Source: JAJYKN01 sp035516155
GTDB lineage: Bacteria > Nitrospirota > UBA9217
Length of the DNA stretch: 64,000 nt
Assembly (NCBI GenBank): GCA_035516155.1
Contig: DATJAP010000021.1
Location: 98,513 to 162,512, forward strand
Direction of reading: 5' to 3'
The translations under genes were made by a program, and so were the position numbers. Below the pieces are notes generated by a model that did not search any database, was not told the DNA's origin, and saw only the letters and a list, made by a program, of their open reading frames with translations. Every line of letters begins with the position of its first letter. Within the stretch, counting starts at the first letter, position 1. This document shows, piece after piece, positions 1 to 9,419 of this stretch.

Positions 1-10
1 TGCAGCAATT

Positions 11-2431
11 GTGTGGCTTGAATACAAGCAAAATCCGATCCTGCAACCCGAGCCTGCCCCTACAAGCAAAACAGCTGTTAAAATCCCGATCCCCGCACGA
101 CGTTACGTTTATAATATTTTTGTTCTCATCGCCCTCATGACGGGTCTTTCGTCATTTATTTATGAAATTGGCTGGATAAGAATGCTCAGCCTCGTGTTGG
201 GTTCCTCTACCCATGCATTCGAACTTATGCTGAGCGCGTTCATTCTGGGTATTGCCTTTGGGGGGTTATGGGTCAAGCGACGTATCGACTCCCTTAATGA
301 CCCGCGCCGCTTTCTTGCAATTGTTCAGGTCGCGATGGGGTTGCTGGCATTGGCAACCCTGCCCCTTTACGGTACCAGTTTCAGCGTGATGGGATGGTTA
401 ATAAAAAACCTGCCAAAAACAGAAACAGGATATTTTCTTTTTAATCTTTCGAGCCAGGGAATCGCCCTTGTTATCATGCTGCCCGCTGCCTTTTGTGCGG
501 GGATGACCCTGCCTCTCATCACCACCACACTCCTTCGTAATGGATCGGGCGAAAAAAGCATCGGCGCTGTCTATGGTTTCAACACCATCGGTTCCATTCT
601 GGGTGTCTTTATAGCTGTCTACCTGGCCATGCCTCAACTCGGCCTGAAAGGCACGATCATTCTGGGCTCAGCTATAGACATTTTGCTAGGGTTGTCGCTG
701 GCTTGGTGGTCGTTTCCCTCATGGCGCATTCCTGCTGTGGTTACGACGATCAGTCTTGTATCGCTCTTCCTCCCCACGTTCTGGTTGAATTTTGATCCGG
801 TTATGATGGCTTCTGGGGTTTATCGATTCGGTTTACTCCCCAAGAATGTGAAACAGGAATCCCTGTACCATCGTGATGGTAGAACCGCTACGGTATCAGT
901 GATAAAACGTTCGAATTCTTTGGAGATAAAAACCAATGGAAAGCCTGATGCAAGCATTCAGGTAGGCGGCATCGGTCATTCATGGGATGAAGATACCATG
1001 GTAATGCTTGGAGCTCTCGGCATTATTCTCCACCCGACATCCAGGACAGCTGCCGTCATCGGCTGGGGTTCGGGGCTCTCAACACACGTTCTCTTAACCT
1101 CACCAAATATCAAAAGTGTGGATACGATAGAGATTGAACCAGAAATGGTAAAAGCAGCCGCTCTCTTCGGTCCAAGGGTGCATTTAGCTTATGACGATCC
1201 TCGTAATCATCTTCGGATAGAGGATGCGAAGGCTTATTTCTCCTTCAACAAACAAAAATATGACATCATCATATCGGAGCCTTCCAATCCTTGGGTCAGC
1301 GGCGTAGCAAGCCTTTTTACCAAAGAATTCTATTCTCGGATTAGAGAGTACTTGAGCGAACAGGGTCTTTTCATACAGTGGCTGCAGTTGTATGAGATAG
1401 ACAGGCCTCTCCTCGCCTCGATCATGAATGCTCTTTCGCCATACTTTTCCGATTATGCCATCTACGCCACCTATGCAGGAGACGTTATCATTGTTGCATG
1501 TCCTGACGGGACTATTCCTGAGCCTAATCCGGTTTTCTTATCCATGACAGACTTTACAAATGAACTTCGGAGAGTCGATATTATGGGCATCCCGGATATT
1601 TCTGTCCGGATGCTGGGCGATAAAGCTCTCTTTGCCCCCCTTTTCGAAAGGTACGCGATTACCACCAATTCAGATTATGCGCCAGTCGTAGATCTTTACG
1701 CGGTCCGAAGCCGTTTTTTCGAAAAAGAGGAGAGCAGCCAGCTTTACAGTAATGAAATGTTGCGGTTGCCAATTGCCCAAATGCTGGGCAGGAAGCCTGA
1801 CCATCTTTCTACGTCCGAAGTGACTTACGCGGCAAACTATCCAGAATCACAAAATATTCATTTCTGGGCCATGCAGTATCAGTACCTAATGAATGATCAC
1901 TGGAAATGGGACCATCCTGACATTCCCGTTATTGAGAAGATGTTACCAGACGCTATAATAGCAAGAGAAGTCCTTACTCGGAGTTGTTCTGAAAATTATT
2001 TGCAGCAGGAATGGTGGAAGGCTATGTATAATACGACGGCGAGTATCGCGGCGTATGCAACAAATGAACAGCTCACGGCACTTCTTCAGAGGATTGAGAC
2101 ACCAACTTGTTTAAAGAACTATTCTGTACCCCAGAAGGACTTCATCTTATTGCTCAGGGCAGTGGGAGCGAGGGACCCCGCGCTTATGACACGGTACTCG
2201 GTTAAGCTGCTGAATGAGATGGAGAGGAATGTAGTTAACGTTGATCTTTTCGAATATATACTTTCCGCTGGCATATTGGGTAATTTGTCATTGGGCAACA
2301 TGCAGGACGCCTCACTCTTATGGGATAAATATGGCCGTCTGCTACCCATGAAAGATGCTCAATCATTACCGATCCAGCTTCTTGTGGCGCATCTTTCTGA
2401 CGGCCAAGGTAAATTATCCGATTTGAGATAA
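11..2431 (+). CDS. Membrane-anchored spermidine synthase-like protein
   Basis: Residues ~35-265 hold several hydrophobic segments, the first starting at IFVLIALMTGLSSF. Residues ~280-560 look like the spermine/spermidine synthase Rossmann domain: a glycine loop (GWGSG), an acidic strand end (IEIEPEM) and a DIIISEPSNPW stretch. The last ~240 residues are mostly helical and unassigned. This layout matches the fused membrane/spermidine-synthase proteins common in environmental bacteria, whose substrate is generally unknown; polyamine synthesis is not proven. The reading frame is open from a GTG at the very left edge, so the true start may lie outside the window. It precedes the lipoprotein and mqn genes on the same strand after a 127-base gap. 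Confidence 0.75.
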   Translation: MWLEYKQNPILQPEPAPTSKTAVKIPIPARRYVYNIFVLIALMTGLSSFIYEIGWIRMLSLVLGSSTHAFELMLSAFILGIAFGGLWVKRRIDSLNDPRRFLAIVQVAMGLLALATLPLYGTSFSVMGWLIKNLPKTETGYFLFNLSSQGIALVIMLPAAFCAGMTLPLITTTLLRNGSGEKSIGAVYGFNTIGSILGVFIAVYLAMPQLGLKGTIILGSAIDILLGLSLAWWSFPSWRIPAVVTTISLVSLFLPTFWLNFDPVMMASGVYRFGLLPKNVKQESLYHRDGRTATVSVIKRSNSLEIKTNGKPDASIQVGGIGHSWDEDTMVMLGALGIILHPTSRTAAVIGWGSGLSTHVLLTSPNIKSVDTIEIEPEMVKAAALFGPRVHLAYDDPRNHLRIEDAKAYFSFNKQKYDIIISEPSNPWVSGVASLFTKEFYSRIREYLSEQGLFIQWLQLYEIDRPLLASIMNALSPYFSDYAIYATYAGDVIIVACPDGTIPEPNPVFLSMTDFTNELRRVDIMGIPDISVRMLGDKALFAPLFERYAITTNSDYAPVVDLYAVRSRFFEKEESSQLYSNEMLRLPIAQMLGRKPDHLSTSEVTYAANYPESQNIHFWAMQYQYLMNDHWKWDHPDIPVIEKMLPDAIIAREVLTRSCSENYLQQEWWKAMYNTTASIAAYATNEQLTALLQRIETPTCLKNYSVPQKDFILLLRAVGARDPALMTRYSVKLLNEMERNVVNVDLFEYILSAGILGNLSLGNMQDASLLWDKYGRLLPMKDAQSLPIQLLVAHLSDGQGKLSDLR

Positions 2432-2558
2432 TTGTCCATACTCAATATTAAATTAAACCACCATAACGACGTGTAACTCAAAAATGATCAAATCTACCAA
2501 ATCATTGAACAGCTGATACCATTCCGGCTCATTGTAGAGACGCATCATAGGAGGGTAG

Positions 2559-2864
2559 ATGAGGAAGTTTCATGTAGGTTTATTTTTTTTATTAAGTCCT
2601 TTACTTGTCTTCGCATCCTGCACGGACGACAAGAACCCAGCCCAGCAATATGGAAACACGATGGTTCAATCATATAAAACCGCCCAGAAGCTGGATGCAA
2701 AAGTGAATATTCTACAGGTTCAGAAGTCTATTCAGGAATTTTACGCTGCGAACGGCAGATATCCGACGGACTTATCCGAGCTCGCAACGGTCAGCGGGCT
2801 TGCCCTTAAGGGCGACAATTATATCTATAACCCCGAACACGGGACGCTGACGGAAAAGCAGTGA
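2559..2864 (+). CDS. Small lipoprotein with pseudopilin-like C-terminus
   Basis: A 101-residue protein with an N-terminal hydrophobic signal ending in a lipobox-like FASC, so Cys20 would be the lipidated residue. The second half (SIQEFYAANGRYPTDLSEL) resembles the C-terminal part of type II secretion pseudopilins (GspG-like), without the prepilin N-methylation segment. AGGAGG lies just upstream of the ATG, a strong ribosome binding site. The stop codon overlaps a GTG in the mqnE frame, so the gene is probably translationally linked to mqnE. Its function is unknown; the lipoprotein call is firm, the pseudopilin resemblance is inferred. Confidence 0.7.
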   Translation: MRKFHVGLFFLLSPLLVFASCTDDKNPAQQYGNTMVQSYKTAQKLDAKVNILQVQKSIQEFYAANGRYPTDLSELATVSGLALKGDNYIYNPEHGTLTEKQ

Positions 2865-2899
2865 CCGCGTTCCTCGTGAACCGAAACACACTCTCAAAA

Positions 2900-3976
2900 A
2901 TGAAAGCAATCGAACATATTAAGGACAAGGTCCTTTCCAACAAGCGCCTCACCCGCAAGGACGGAATCGATCTTTTCAAATCAAACGATCTTCTCGCGCT
3001 CGGGCGCATGGCCTCCCATGTAGCTCGGAAAAAGAACGGGAACCACGTCTATTTCGTCCAGAACATGCACATCAACCCCACGAACCTCTGCGTGAACCGC
3101 TGCAAGTTCTGCGCATTCAGCCGGAGCAAGGGCGAGCCGGGCGCCTATGAAATGAGCATCGACGATATCCTGAAGAAAGCCCGAAGCGCGGGGAAAAATG
3201 TGCGTGAATTTCATATCGTCTCCGGCCTTCACCCCGACCTGCCCTTTTCCTGGTACCTGGACATGCTCAGGGCGCTCAAAAAAGAGTTTCCGAAAATTCA
3301 TCTCAAAGCCTTTACGGCCGTGGAGATCGACTATCTGACAAAGCTGTCCGGCCTAAGTCTGGCTGACACGTTCCAGAAACTCAAAGAGGCCGGTCTTGGC
3401 TCCCTTCCCGGCGGCGGCGCGGAGATATTCAATTCCTCAGTTCGCAATACCTTATGCGCCGAGAAGATCAGCGGAGACCGCTGGCTTACGGTAATCGAAG
3501 CGGCGCATGAAGCCGGGCTCAAGACAAATGCGACCATGCTCTATGGCCATATCGAAACCGCCGAACACCGGATCGACCATCTCATCCGACTCCGCGAACT
3601 CCAGGACCGTACGGGCGGCTTCCAAGCTTTTATTCCTCTCAGTTTCCATGCACAGAATACAGAAATAAAAAAATCTGCTTATACGACGGGATTCGACGAC
3701 CTGAAGACGCTGGCCGTATCCCGGTTGATGCTCGATAATTTCGATCACGTGAAAGCCTATTGGGTCATGCTCGGCGAAAAAATTGCCCAAGTCTCGCTCA
3801 GCTTCGGCGTCGACGACCTCGACGGCACCGTTGTCGAGGAGCGCATTACGCGGGCAGCCGGGGGAGTCACCGATGGCAGCATGACAAAAGACGAGATCGT
3901 TCACCTTATCAAGCAGGCAGGACGCACGCCGGTAGAGCGCGACACCGTCTATCATGTCGTCAAAACGTGGACATAA
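2900..3976 (+). CDS. mqnE: Aminofutalosine synthase MqnE (radical SAM)
   Basis: Radical SAM enzyme of the futalosine route to menaquinone, joining SAM and the MqnA product to make aminofutalosine. The cluster motif CVNRCKFCAF (CxxxCxxC) and the SLPGGGAEIF segment are characteristic of the MqnE/MqnC/CofH group. The frame opens at a GTG at 2861 that overlaps the lipoprotein stop. The ATG at 2900 (MKAIEHIKDKVL) gives the usual N-terminus and is preferred, leaving the GTG as an alternative. It sits directly before mqnC, the next radical SAM step. It is distinguished from MqnC by its position and by greater similarity to the aminofutalosine synthase subgroup; I am fairly sure of the assignment. 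Confidence 0.88.
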   Translation: MKAIEHIKDKVLSNKRLTRKDGIDLFKSNDLLALGRMASHVARKKNGNHVYFVQNMHINPTNLCVNRCKFCAFSRSKGEPGAYEMSIDDILKKARSAGKNVREFHIVSGLHPDLPFSWYLDMLRALKKEFPKIHLKAFTAVEIDYLTKLSGLSLADTFQKLKEAGLGSLPGGGAEIFNSSVRNTLCAEKISGDRWLTVIEAAHEAGLKTNATMLYGHIETAEHRIDHLIRLRELQDRTGGFQAFIPLSFHAQNTEIKKSAYTTGFDDLKTLAVSRLMLDNFDHVKAYWVMLGEKIAQVSLSFGVDDLDGTVVEERITRAAGGVTDGSMTKDEIVHLIKQAGRTPVERDTVYHVVKTWT

Positions 3977-4004
3977 CTCTTCTCAACAACCGCCGACAAA
4001 CAAA

Positions 4005-5075
4005 ATGACCAAGGAACTGGATAGAATCGCAGCCCACGTTGCGAAGGGAAAACGCATAACCCGCGAGGAAGGACTGTTTCTCTTCAGACACGCCGACCTT
4101 CTTACGCTCGGAGAACTTGCGAACTCGGTCCGAAACAAGCTGCATCCGAAGCGGATCGTGACCTTTGTCGTTGACCGCAACATCAATTACACCAACATCT
4201 GCGTGAACAAATGCGCCTTCTGCGCTTTCTATCGCGATGCAGACAGTCCTGACGCCTATATCCTTTCAAAACAGGAAATTTTTCGGAAAATCGAGGAGAC
4301 GATCGCCCAGGGCGGGACGCAGATCCTTATGCAGGGAGGGGTGCATCCGGACCTCGGCCTGGAGTATTTTGAGGATCTTTTTTCATCCATCAAATCGAGA
4401 TTTACCATACAAATACACTCCCTTTCCCCCGCGGAAATAACGTTCCTTGCGCAGAAAACGGGCATCTCCGTTGTCGATACGCTTCGTCGTTTGCATTCTT
4501 CGGGATTGGATTCTATTCCTGGAGGCGGCGCCGAAATTCTTGTCGACCGCGTAAGAAAAAAGGTCAGTCCGAACAAGATCCGCTGGCGTCAATGGGCCGA
4601 TGTGATGAAAACGGCCCACACACTTGGCATGCCTTCGACTGCGACCATGATGTTCGGAAGCATAGAAACGGACAAGGAGATTGTAGAGCACCTCGTCCGG
4701 GTCAGGGACATCCAGGACGAATCCGGCGGTTTCACTGCATTTATTCCATGGACATATCAGCCCGGCAATACGAAACTGGGAGGACGTCCGGCAACTGCTG
4801 TTGAATATCTAAAGGTTCTCGCGCTTTCACGGGTGATGCTCGATAATTTTGCCAACATACAAGCATCATGGGTAACACAGGGGGCGAAAATCGCACAGGT
4901 TGCACTCGAATTCGGCGCCAATGATTTTGGAAGCACGATGATCGAAGAAAATGTCGTGGCTGCCGCAGGCGTTACGTTCAGAATGACAAAACAGGAGATT
5001 ATAAATATAATTAGAGATGCAGGTTACATTGCTGCGCAGCGAAATACGAGATATAAAATTCTGAAGATCGAATAA
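4005..5075 (+). CDS. mqnC: Cyclic dehypoxanthinyl futalosine synthase MqnC
   Basis: Radical SAM enzyme cyclising dehypoxanthine futalosine in menaquinone synthesis. It has the motif CVNKCAFCAFYRD, a SIPGGGAEIL segment and a FTAFIPWTYQPGNT region, all typical of MqnC. The frame extends upstream to 3954, overlapping mqnE, but MTKELDRIAAHV at 4005 is the normal start, 28 bases after the mqnE stop. The other futalosine genes (mqnA, mqnB, mqnD) are not in the window. The pair shows that quinone synthesis uses the futalosine rather than the Men pathway, which fits the anaerobic/microaerobic respiratory genes elsewhere in this segment. Confidence 0.9.
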   Translation: MTKELDRIAAHVAKGKRITREEGLFLFRHADLLTLGELANSVRNKLHPKRIVTFVVDRNINYTNICVNKCAFCAFYRDADSPDAYILSKQEIFRKIEETIAQGGTQILMQGGVHPDLGLEYFEDLFSSIKSRFTIQIHSLSPAEITFLAQKTGISVVDTLRRLHSSGLDSIPGGGAEILVDRVRKKVSPNKIRWRQWADVMKTAHTLGMPSTATMMFGSIETDKEIVEHLVRVRDIQDESGGFTAFIPWTYQPGNTKLGGRPATAVEYLKVLALSRVMLDNFANIQASWVTQGAKIAQVALEFGANDFGSTMIEENVVAAAGVTFRMTKQEIINIIRDAGYIAAQRNTRYKILKIE

Positions 5076-5353
5076 GTAAACATGTGAAATTCCAGCTATG
5101 ATCAAGTGCCCGAATTCATACAGGGTACTCGTTTTTTTCTCGCTACAAAACGTCATATGTGCATATTTTTTTTCGTCCCGAATGTTACGAAATGGAAATA
5201 CTTTGATTAACGGATGGTTATCCTCTATGTACACAAAAGGTGTGGATAACCTGTTATTAACTCTGTGAATATATTTTTTTTTTGCGCTATCTTAGCAGAG
5301 AGTGTGCAAATTGCCTAATAAATATGCAACAAAAAACACACAAATACAACGAG
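5076..5353. other. AT-rich gap between convergent mqnC and mtaB
   Basis: No gene or clear hairpin terminator is visible. The stretch is rich in T and A runs and holds one exact DnaA-box-type nonamer (TGTGGATAA, 5241-5249) and a weaker relative (TTATCCTCT, 5218-5226). Two sites are too few to propose an origin. Confidence 0.4.
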
Positions 5354-6622
5354 TTATGATATATATGCAACAACGCCGTCTTTTTTTACGTCCAAAACGC
5401 GCACGGTAATTTTTCTTCCTATATGGTTTTTTTGCGCATCCATAATGTATACTCTGATGTAATTATCCGAAAGTCCGGAAAGTAGCCCCGTTTCTGCATC
5501 AACCTTGTCTTCAACCACCACAGTCAGCTCAGCACCATGATGTTTTTGCCTGAATACGAAGTTCTTTTCCTGTCCAAGCCGACGAAGAGCTTCGCTCCGT
5601 TCTTTTTTTACGGCATCAGGCAGATGGCCGGCCAATGCTGATGCGGCAGTGCCGGGACGCGGTGAATAGCTGAACACATGCAGATGGGTAAGCGGCACGC
5701 TCTCAACGAGTCGCAGCGTATTGTTGAATGCCTCTTCTCCTTCACCGGGATATCCAACCATAACATCCGCGCCGAGAGCGACGTGGGGAACCGCACGAGC
5801 GATATCTTCGACAAGTGCACGGTAAAAACCGGCCGTATAATTCCTCTTCATTGACTGTAATATGGCGTCATCACCGCTCTGAAGTGGTATATGGAGATGC
5901 CTGCACAGACCTTGACCGATCAGACCAACAAGGCCGTCCGTGACTTCCCGGGGTTCGATGGAACTCAAGCGAATTCGTGAATGCCCTCTCATCCCTGTCA
6001 GCGATGCCAGCAGATCGGTGAGGCTCGTCCTCTCGGATAAATCGACGCCGTAGGTCCCTATATGGATGCCGGTAAGAACGATTTCAGGACAGCCTTGCTT
6101 CACCAGCTGTTCAAATTCCGACACCACCACGTTTGGATCAACACTTCGCGACCGACCGCGGGCGAACGGGACAATACAGTAAGAGCAGAAGTTGTTGCAC
6201 CCGTCCTGTATTTTGAGGAATCCACGGGTTCGGCTCTTTATTGAGCTGGCCGGCACAAAAACCCTGGCTGCTTCAGGCACCTCATTTGCCCGCGATGCGA
6301 CATACTGGATGATTTTCGACTTCTCGCTGTTTCCGAAGACCGCATCGACGCCGGCCATACACTTGATCTCATCAGGACGCGTCTCCGCGTAACAACCGGT
6401 AACAATGACTTTTGATCCCTGTCCTCTGCGTGTTGCAGCCCTGATGACCTGACGGCACTGCGTATCGCTCTTTGCTGTTACCGAGCAGGTATTGATAATA
6501 TAGACATCAGCTGGTTCGTTAAAAGGCACAACCGTATTTCCCTGCGATGCAAAGTCCTGGCGAAGGATGTCTGTTTCATATTGATTGATTTTGCATCCGA
6601 GGGTTGTAAACGCTATTCGCAT
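5354..6622 (-). CDS. mtaB: tRNA t6A37 methylthiotransferase MtaB
   Basis: Converts t6A37 to ms2t6A37 in ANN-decoding tRNAs. The N-terminal UPF0004 domain opens with TLGCKINQYET, the MtaB signature (MiaB has CQMN here), and includes further Cys ligands in NTCSV and TGCYAE. The radical SAM motif is CNNFCSYC, and a TRAM-like C-terminal domain ends the protein. The length (422 residues) is normal. Its start codon overlaps the end of miaB by 10 bases, so the two enzymes are co-transcribed and probably translationally coupled. Identification is confident from the diagnostic N-terminal motif. Confidence 0.9.
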   Translation of the reverse strand: MRIAFTTLGCKINQYETDILRQDFASQGNTVVPFNEPADVYIINTCSVTAKSDTQCRQVIRAATRRGQGSKVIVTGCYAETRPDEIKCMAGVDAVFGNSEKSKIIQYVASRANEVPEAARVFVPASSIKSRTRGFLKIQDGCNNFCSYCIVPFARGRSRSVDPNVVVSEFEQLVKQGCPEIVLTGIHIGTYGVDLSERTSLTDLLASLTGMRGHSRIRLSSIEPREVTDGLVGLIGQGLCRHLHIPLQSGDDAILQSMKRNYTAGFYRALVEDIARAVPHVALGADVMVGYPGEGEEAFNNTLRLVESVPLTHLHVFSYSPRPGTAASALAGHLPDAVKKERSEALRRLGQEKNFVFRQKHHGAELTVVVEDKVDAETGLLSGLSDNYIRVYIMDAQKNHIGRKITVRVLDVKKDGVVAYIS

Positions 6623-7923
6623 AACTGGCCGGTAAGGGAATTCATTCCCGCTGCGGTTATATTCGCGCTGACGAGGGCGCCGATGAGCGAGGGGGGGGCT
6701 GCAACGTTTACGGCTTTGTTCCCCCGTGTTCTGCCTGTGATCATTCCGCCTTTTTTGCTGTAACCGTCAAGCAGTATCTCCTGAGTCGTGCCGATCAATT
6801 CCCTGTTCTTTTGTATGGTGATTTCCTGCTGAAGTGCGAGAATTCTGTCAAGTCGTTTTTCCTTGATATCTTCCTCGAGATGTCCGGGGAGCCCGAGAGC
6901 GCTCGTTCCCGGTCTTTTGGAATATTTAAACGCAAAAATGCCATCATAGCGCACTTCCGACAGCAGTTGCATGGTCATCTCGAAATCCTGTTCCGTTTCA
7001 CCCGGAAATCCGGCAATGATGTCGGTAGTCAGCGCAATATGGGGCACTGCTTCACGAAGTTTCTTCACTTTATTGAGGTAATCCTCACGCCTGTATCTTC
7101 TGTTCATTGCAGTGAGGATTGAGTCTGAACCGCTTTGCACCGGCAGATGAATGGATTCGCACACTTTCGGCAATTCACGAATTGCCATGATCAGCTTGTC
7201 CGACAGGTCCCGTGGATGAGAGGTCACAAACCGGATGCGTTCTATCTCGCCGATATCGTTTATTAACCGCAACAGGGCGGGGAAATCGATGTCCCTTCCC
7301 AGCCCTTTGCCGTAGGAATTCACATTCTGACCCAGCAAAGTGACTTCTTTATAGCCCCGGAGCCCGAGTTCGCGTACCTCCGCAACAATATCCTCGGGCA
7401 TGCGGGAACGCTCTCTTCCCCTCAAGTAGGGAACAACACAATAGGTGCAAAAATTGTCGCAGCCATACATGATTGAGACCCATGCCTTGAGTTTATCTTT
7501 TCTGGTGGCAGGAAGGCGTTTCCGGTGATACTCAGGATCTCCGGCAGTCTCGACGATGGTTTTCGCTCCGAAACGCTGCTGCTCGATAAACGAGAAAAGA
7601 CGGCTGATATCCGCAGGGCCGAAAATCATGTCCACGTACGGTGCCCGGGAAAGGATCCCCGCTCCCTCCTGTTGGGCAATACAACCGGCGACGGCGATTT
7701 TCAAGCCGGGATTCTCTGCTTTCAGGCTCTTCAAGCGCCCGAGTTCGCTAAAAAACTTTTGTTCAGCCTTTTCCCGGATACTGCAGGTATTCAGGATAAC
7801 CATGTCCGCGCGCCCGGCATCAGCCACTGATGCGCAACCCTGCGCTTCGAGAATGCCGGTCATGCGCTCGGAATCGTGTTCATTCATCTGGCACCCAAAT
7901 GTTATGATATGGAACGATTTCAT
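6613..7923 (-). CDS. miaB: tRNA i6A37 methylthiotransferase MiaB
   Basis: Radical SAM enzyme adding the methylthio group to i6A37 of UNN-decoding tRNAs. FGCQMNEHDSE at the N-terminus, NTCSIREKAEQK and AGCIAQQEG provide the auxiliary-cluster cysteines. CDNFCTYCVVP is the SAM cluster motif, and a TRAM domain is at the C-terminus. The frame is open to 7959, but the ATG at 7923 (MKSFHIITFGCQ) gives the conventional start. It is the first gene of a tandem with mtaB, and the SAM hydrolase-family gene lies 90 bases upstream on the same strand. Confidence 0.92.
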   Translation of the reverse strand: MKSFHIITFGCQMNEHDSERMTGILEAQGCASVADAGRADMVILNTCSIREKAEQKFFSELGRLKSLKAENPGLKIAVAGCIAQQEGAGILSRAPYVDMIFGPADISRLFSFIEQQRFGAKTIVETAGDPEYHRKRLPATRKDKLKAWVSIMYGCDNFCTYCVVPYLRGRERSRMPEDIVAEVRELGLRGYKEVTLLGQNVNSYGKGLGRDIDFPALLRLINDIGEIERIRFVTSHPRDLSDKLIMAIRELPKVCESIHLPVQSGSDSILTAMNRRYRREDYLNKVKKLREAVPHIALTTDIIAGFPGETEQDFEMTMQLLSEVRYDGIFAFKYSKRPGTSALGLPGHLEEDIKEKRLDRILALQQEITIQKNRELIGTTQEILLDGYSKKGGMITGRTRGNKAVNVAAPPSLIGALVSANITAAGMNSLTGQLCE

Positions 7924-8013
7924 AGAATATCTATTATAATCCGCCGATAATGGTTTCACAAGAGGTATCTCTTGGTGATTTTATTATGTACACTGGATAT
8001 TGAGTCGGCAGGG

Positions 8014-8817
8014 CTAGCGGGTGATTGTAAAACGAACGGTTTCTCCCCGCTTTACCGAGAGGTTCGTGCGGGCATTCTGCTTGTACAGGAATATTTCAAG
8101 AGCACCGGAACTGTTGATGATGGCTCCCGGCGTTCCCGGAGTCGACTCTGCATAGTACTTCTTGAGACCCTTTATTTCCTTGCCGCCAATCATGACGCTG
8201 GATGCATCCAGACTGGAACCTTCGCCGAGTAACTGTCGAATCTCCGTGATGGTAATGTCGGTGATGATATTGCCGAAGCGGTCGACATGCACGACATGCC
8301 CTTCGATTGCGTTTTCGATAATTTTCGGCGCGGGGATATTCAACTTCACATAATCCGTAATTTCATCTCCGAAGTTGCCTGAAGCAATCCCTTTTGCCAG
8401 CCAGCCCGCGACAGGAGCGAAAACATCCCGTCCATGAAAGGTCGGCCCCGGATTGGGGAGAAAGTAATGCGTAGCAGTGATATGATGGACGCGAATCCGC
8501 TCCGCCTCCTGATAAATCAGACTGAACAACCCATTGTCGGGACCGACAAAATAATAGCTTTCCGTTACAATGATGATAGGCCTTCTTCCGCTTCCGACAC
8601 CGGGGTCGACAACAGCAAGGTGTATCGTGCCTTTTGGGAAGTGACTATAAGCCGACTTGAGGACATACCCTGCTTCCCAGATATCCTGCGGTGTAATCTC
8701 GTTGGAGATGTCGACGATCTGAGCCTGCGGATTGATCTTGAGAATGACGCCCTTCATACTTCCGGTAAAGGGATCGCGAGCGCCGAAGTCGGTTGTCAGC
8801 GTTATGAAAGGAGGCAT
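8014..8817 (-). CDS. SAM hydrolase / SAM hydroxide adenosyltransferase (DUF62)
   Basis: Member of the family related to SAM-dependent fluorinase and chlorinase, most of whose bacterial members hydrolyse S-adenosylmethionine to adenosine and methionine. Family landmarks are ITLTTDFGARDPFTGSMKG near the N-terminus, VVDPGVGSGRRP, and FVGPDNGLFS followed by FHGRDVFAP. The length (267 residues) is normal. A TTG at 8820 and an ATG at 8817 are both possible starts; the ATG is better placed after GAGGGA. It lies upstream of miaB on the same strand. A halogenase role is unlikely, because the hydroxide-using members vastly outnumber the halide-using ones. Confidence 0.85.
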   Translation of the reverse strand: MPPFITLTTDFGARDPFTGSMKGVILKINPQAQIVDISNEITPQDIWEAGYVLKSAYSHFPKGTIHLAVVDPGVGSGRRPIIIVTESYYFVGPDNGLFSLIYQEAERIRVHHITATHYFLPNPGPTFHGRDVFAPVAGWLAKGIASGNFGDEITDYVKLNIPAPKIIENAIEGHVVHVDRFGNIITDITITEIRQLLGEGSSLDASSVMIGGKEIKGLKKYYAESTPGTPGAIINSSGALEIFLYKQNARTNLSVKRGETVRFTITR

Positions 8818-8943
8818 CAATCCCTCAATTGTATAAATTTAAAACTGGAAGGAATAATATCAGTACCCACCCGCTTTGTCAACCTCAAGAATCTATTACG
8901 CCTGCGTGCTGTTTCACCAAGCGGGGATTTCCGTGGCAGATTC

Positions 8944-8971
8944 TTGACAAATAGGCGCTGTATGCTATGCT
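8944..8971 (+). promoter_or_regulatory. Sigma-70-type promoter for the monoheme cytochrome
   Basis: TTGACA at 8944-8949 and TATGCT at 8966-8971, separated by 16 bases, lie 41 bases upstream of the ATG at 9013. The gene also has a strong GGAGGTG ribosome binding site at 9002-9008. Confidence 0.6.
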
Positions 8972-9012
8972 TCGTTTAGTGATTGTTTAATCCAAATTTA
9001 CGGAGGTGTTTT

Positions 9013-9327
9013 ATGAGGAGCATGAAAGTACTTTTCTTTTTTCTCCTGGTTGTTTTACTCGGTGTTGGCGGCGCATTTGCGGTTGAGGACGCTTCCTTAG
9101 AACTGGGGAAACAGCTGTTTAACGATCCCAAACTGGGAACAAGCGGAAAATCATGCAGTACCTGCCACGTTGACGGCAAAGGTCTTTCAAACGCGGGGAC
9201 CATGAATGGACTACCCGGGATCATCAATGCCTGCATTACCCATAATTTGAAGGGTAACGCTTTGGATGTGAATTCCGTGGAAATGAAGTCCATGATCCTG
9301 TACATCAAGAGCCTTGGACAGAAATAG
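9013..9327 (+). CDS. Periplasmic monoheme c-type cytochrome
   Basis: A 104-residue exported cytochrome with a signal peptide (MKVLFFFLLVVLLGVGGAFA) followed by a single heme-binding CSTCH at about residues 49-53. A methionine-containing C-terminal helix (VEMKSMILYIKSL) could supply the axial ligand. The ATG at 9013 is chosen because GGAGGTG precedes it by five bases. It is a single-gene unit with its own promoter and terminator, divergent from the SAM hydrolase gene and convergent with the biotin operon. It probably shuttles electrons in the periplasm; its partner is unknown. Confidence 0.8.
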   Translation: MRSMKVLFFFLLVVLLGVGGAFAVEDASLELGKQLFNDPKLGTSGKSCSTCHVDGKGLSNAGTMNGLPGIINACITHNLKGNALDVNSVEMKSMILYIKSLGQK

Positions 9328-9391
9328 GCGGCTTCCGCAGCAAAGCCGGCAGACGAATGAAAGAAGATGTCCTGCGCGATGTTTTCAGGTG

Positions 9392-9419
9392 AACCCCTCT
9401 GCTGCGCGGAGGGGTTTTT
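9392..9419 (+). terminator. Rho-independent terminator after the cytochrome gene
   Basis: Perfect 8-bp stem AACCCCTC/GAGGGGTT (9392-9399 with 9409-9416), 9-base loop, followed by T residues. It abuts the bioD stop codon on the other strand. Confidence 0.8.

Noticed and set aside
5218..5249. DnaA-box-like nonamers in an AT-rich gap
   Set aside because: One exact and one weak site, with none of the usual origin genes (dnaA, dnaN, gidA) nearby; chance is sufficient.
8434..8979. 181-codon plus-strand frame
   Set aside because: Overlaps the SAM hydrolase gene on the other strand and has no family features.
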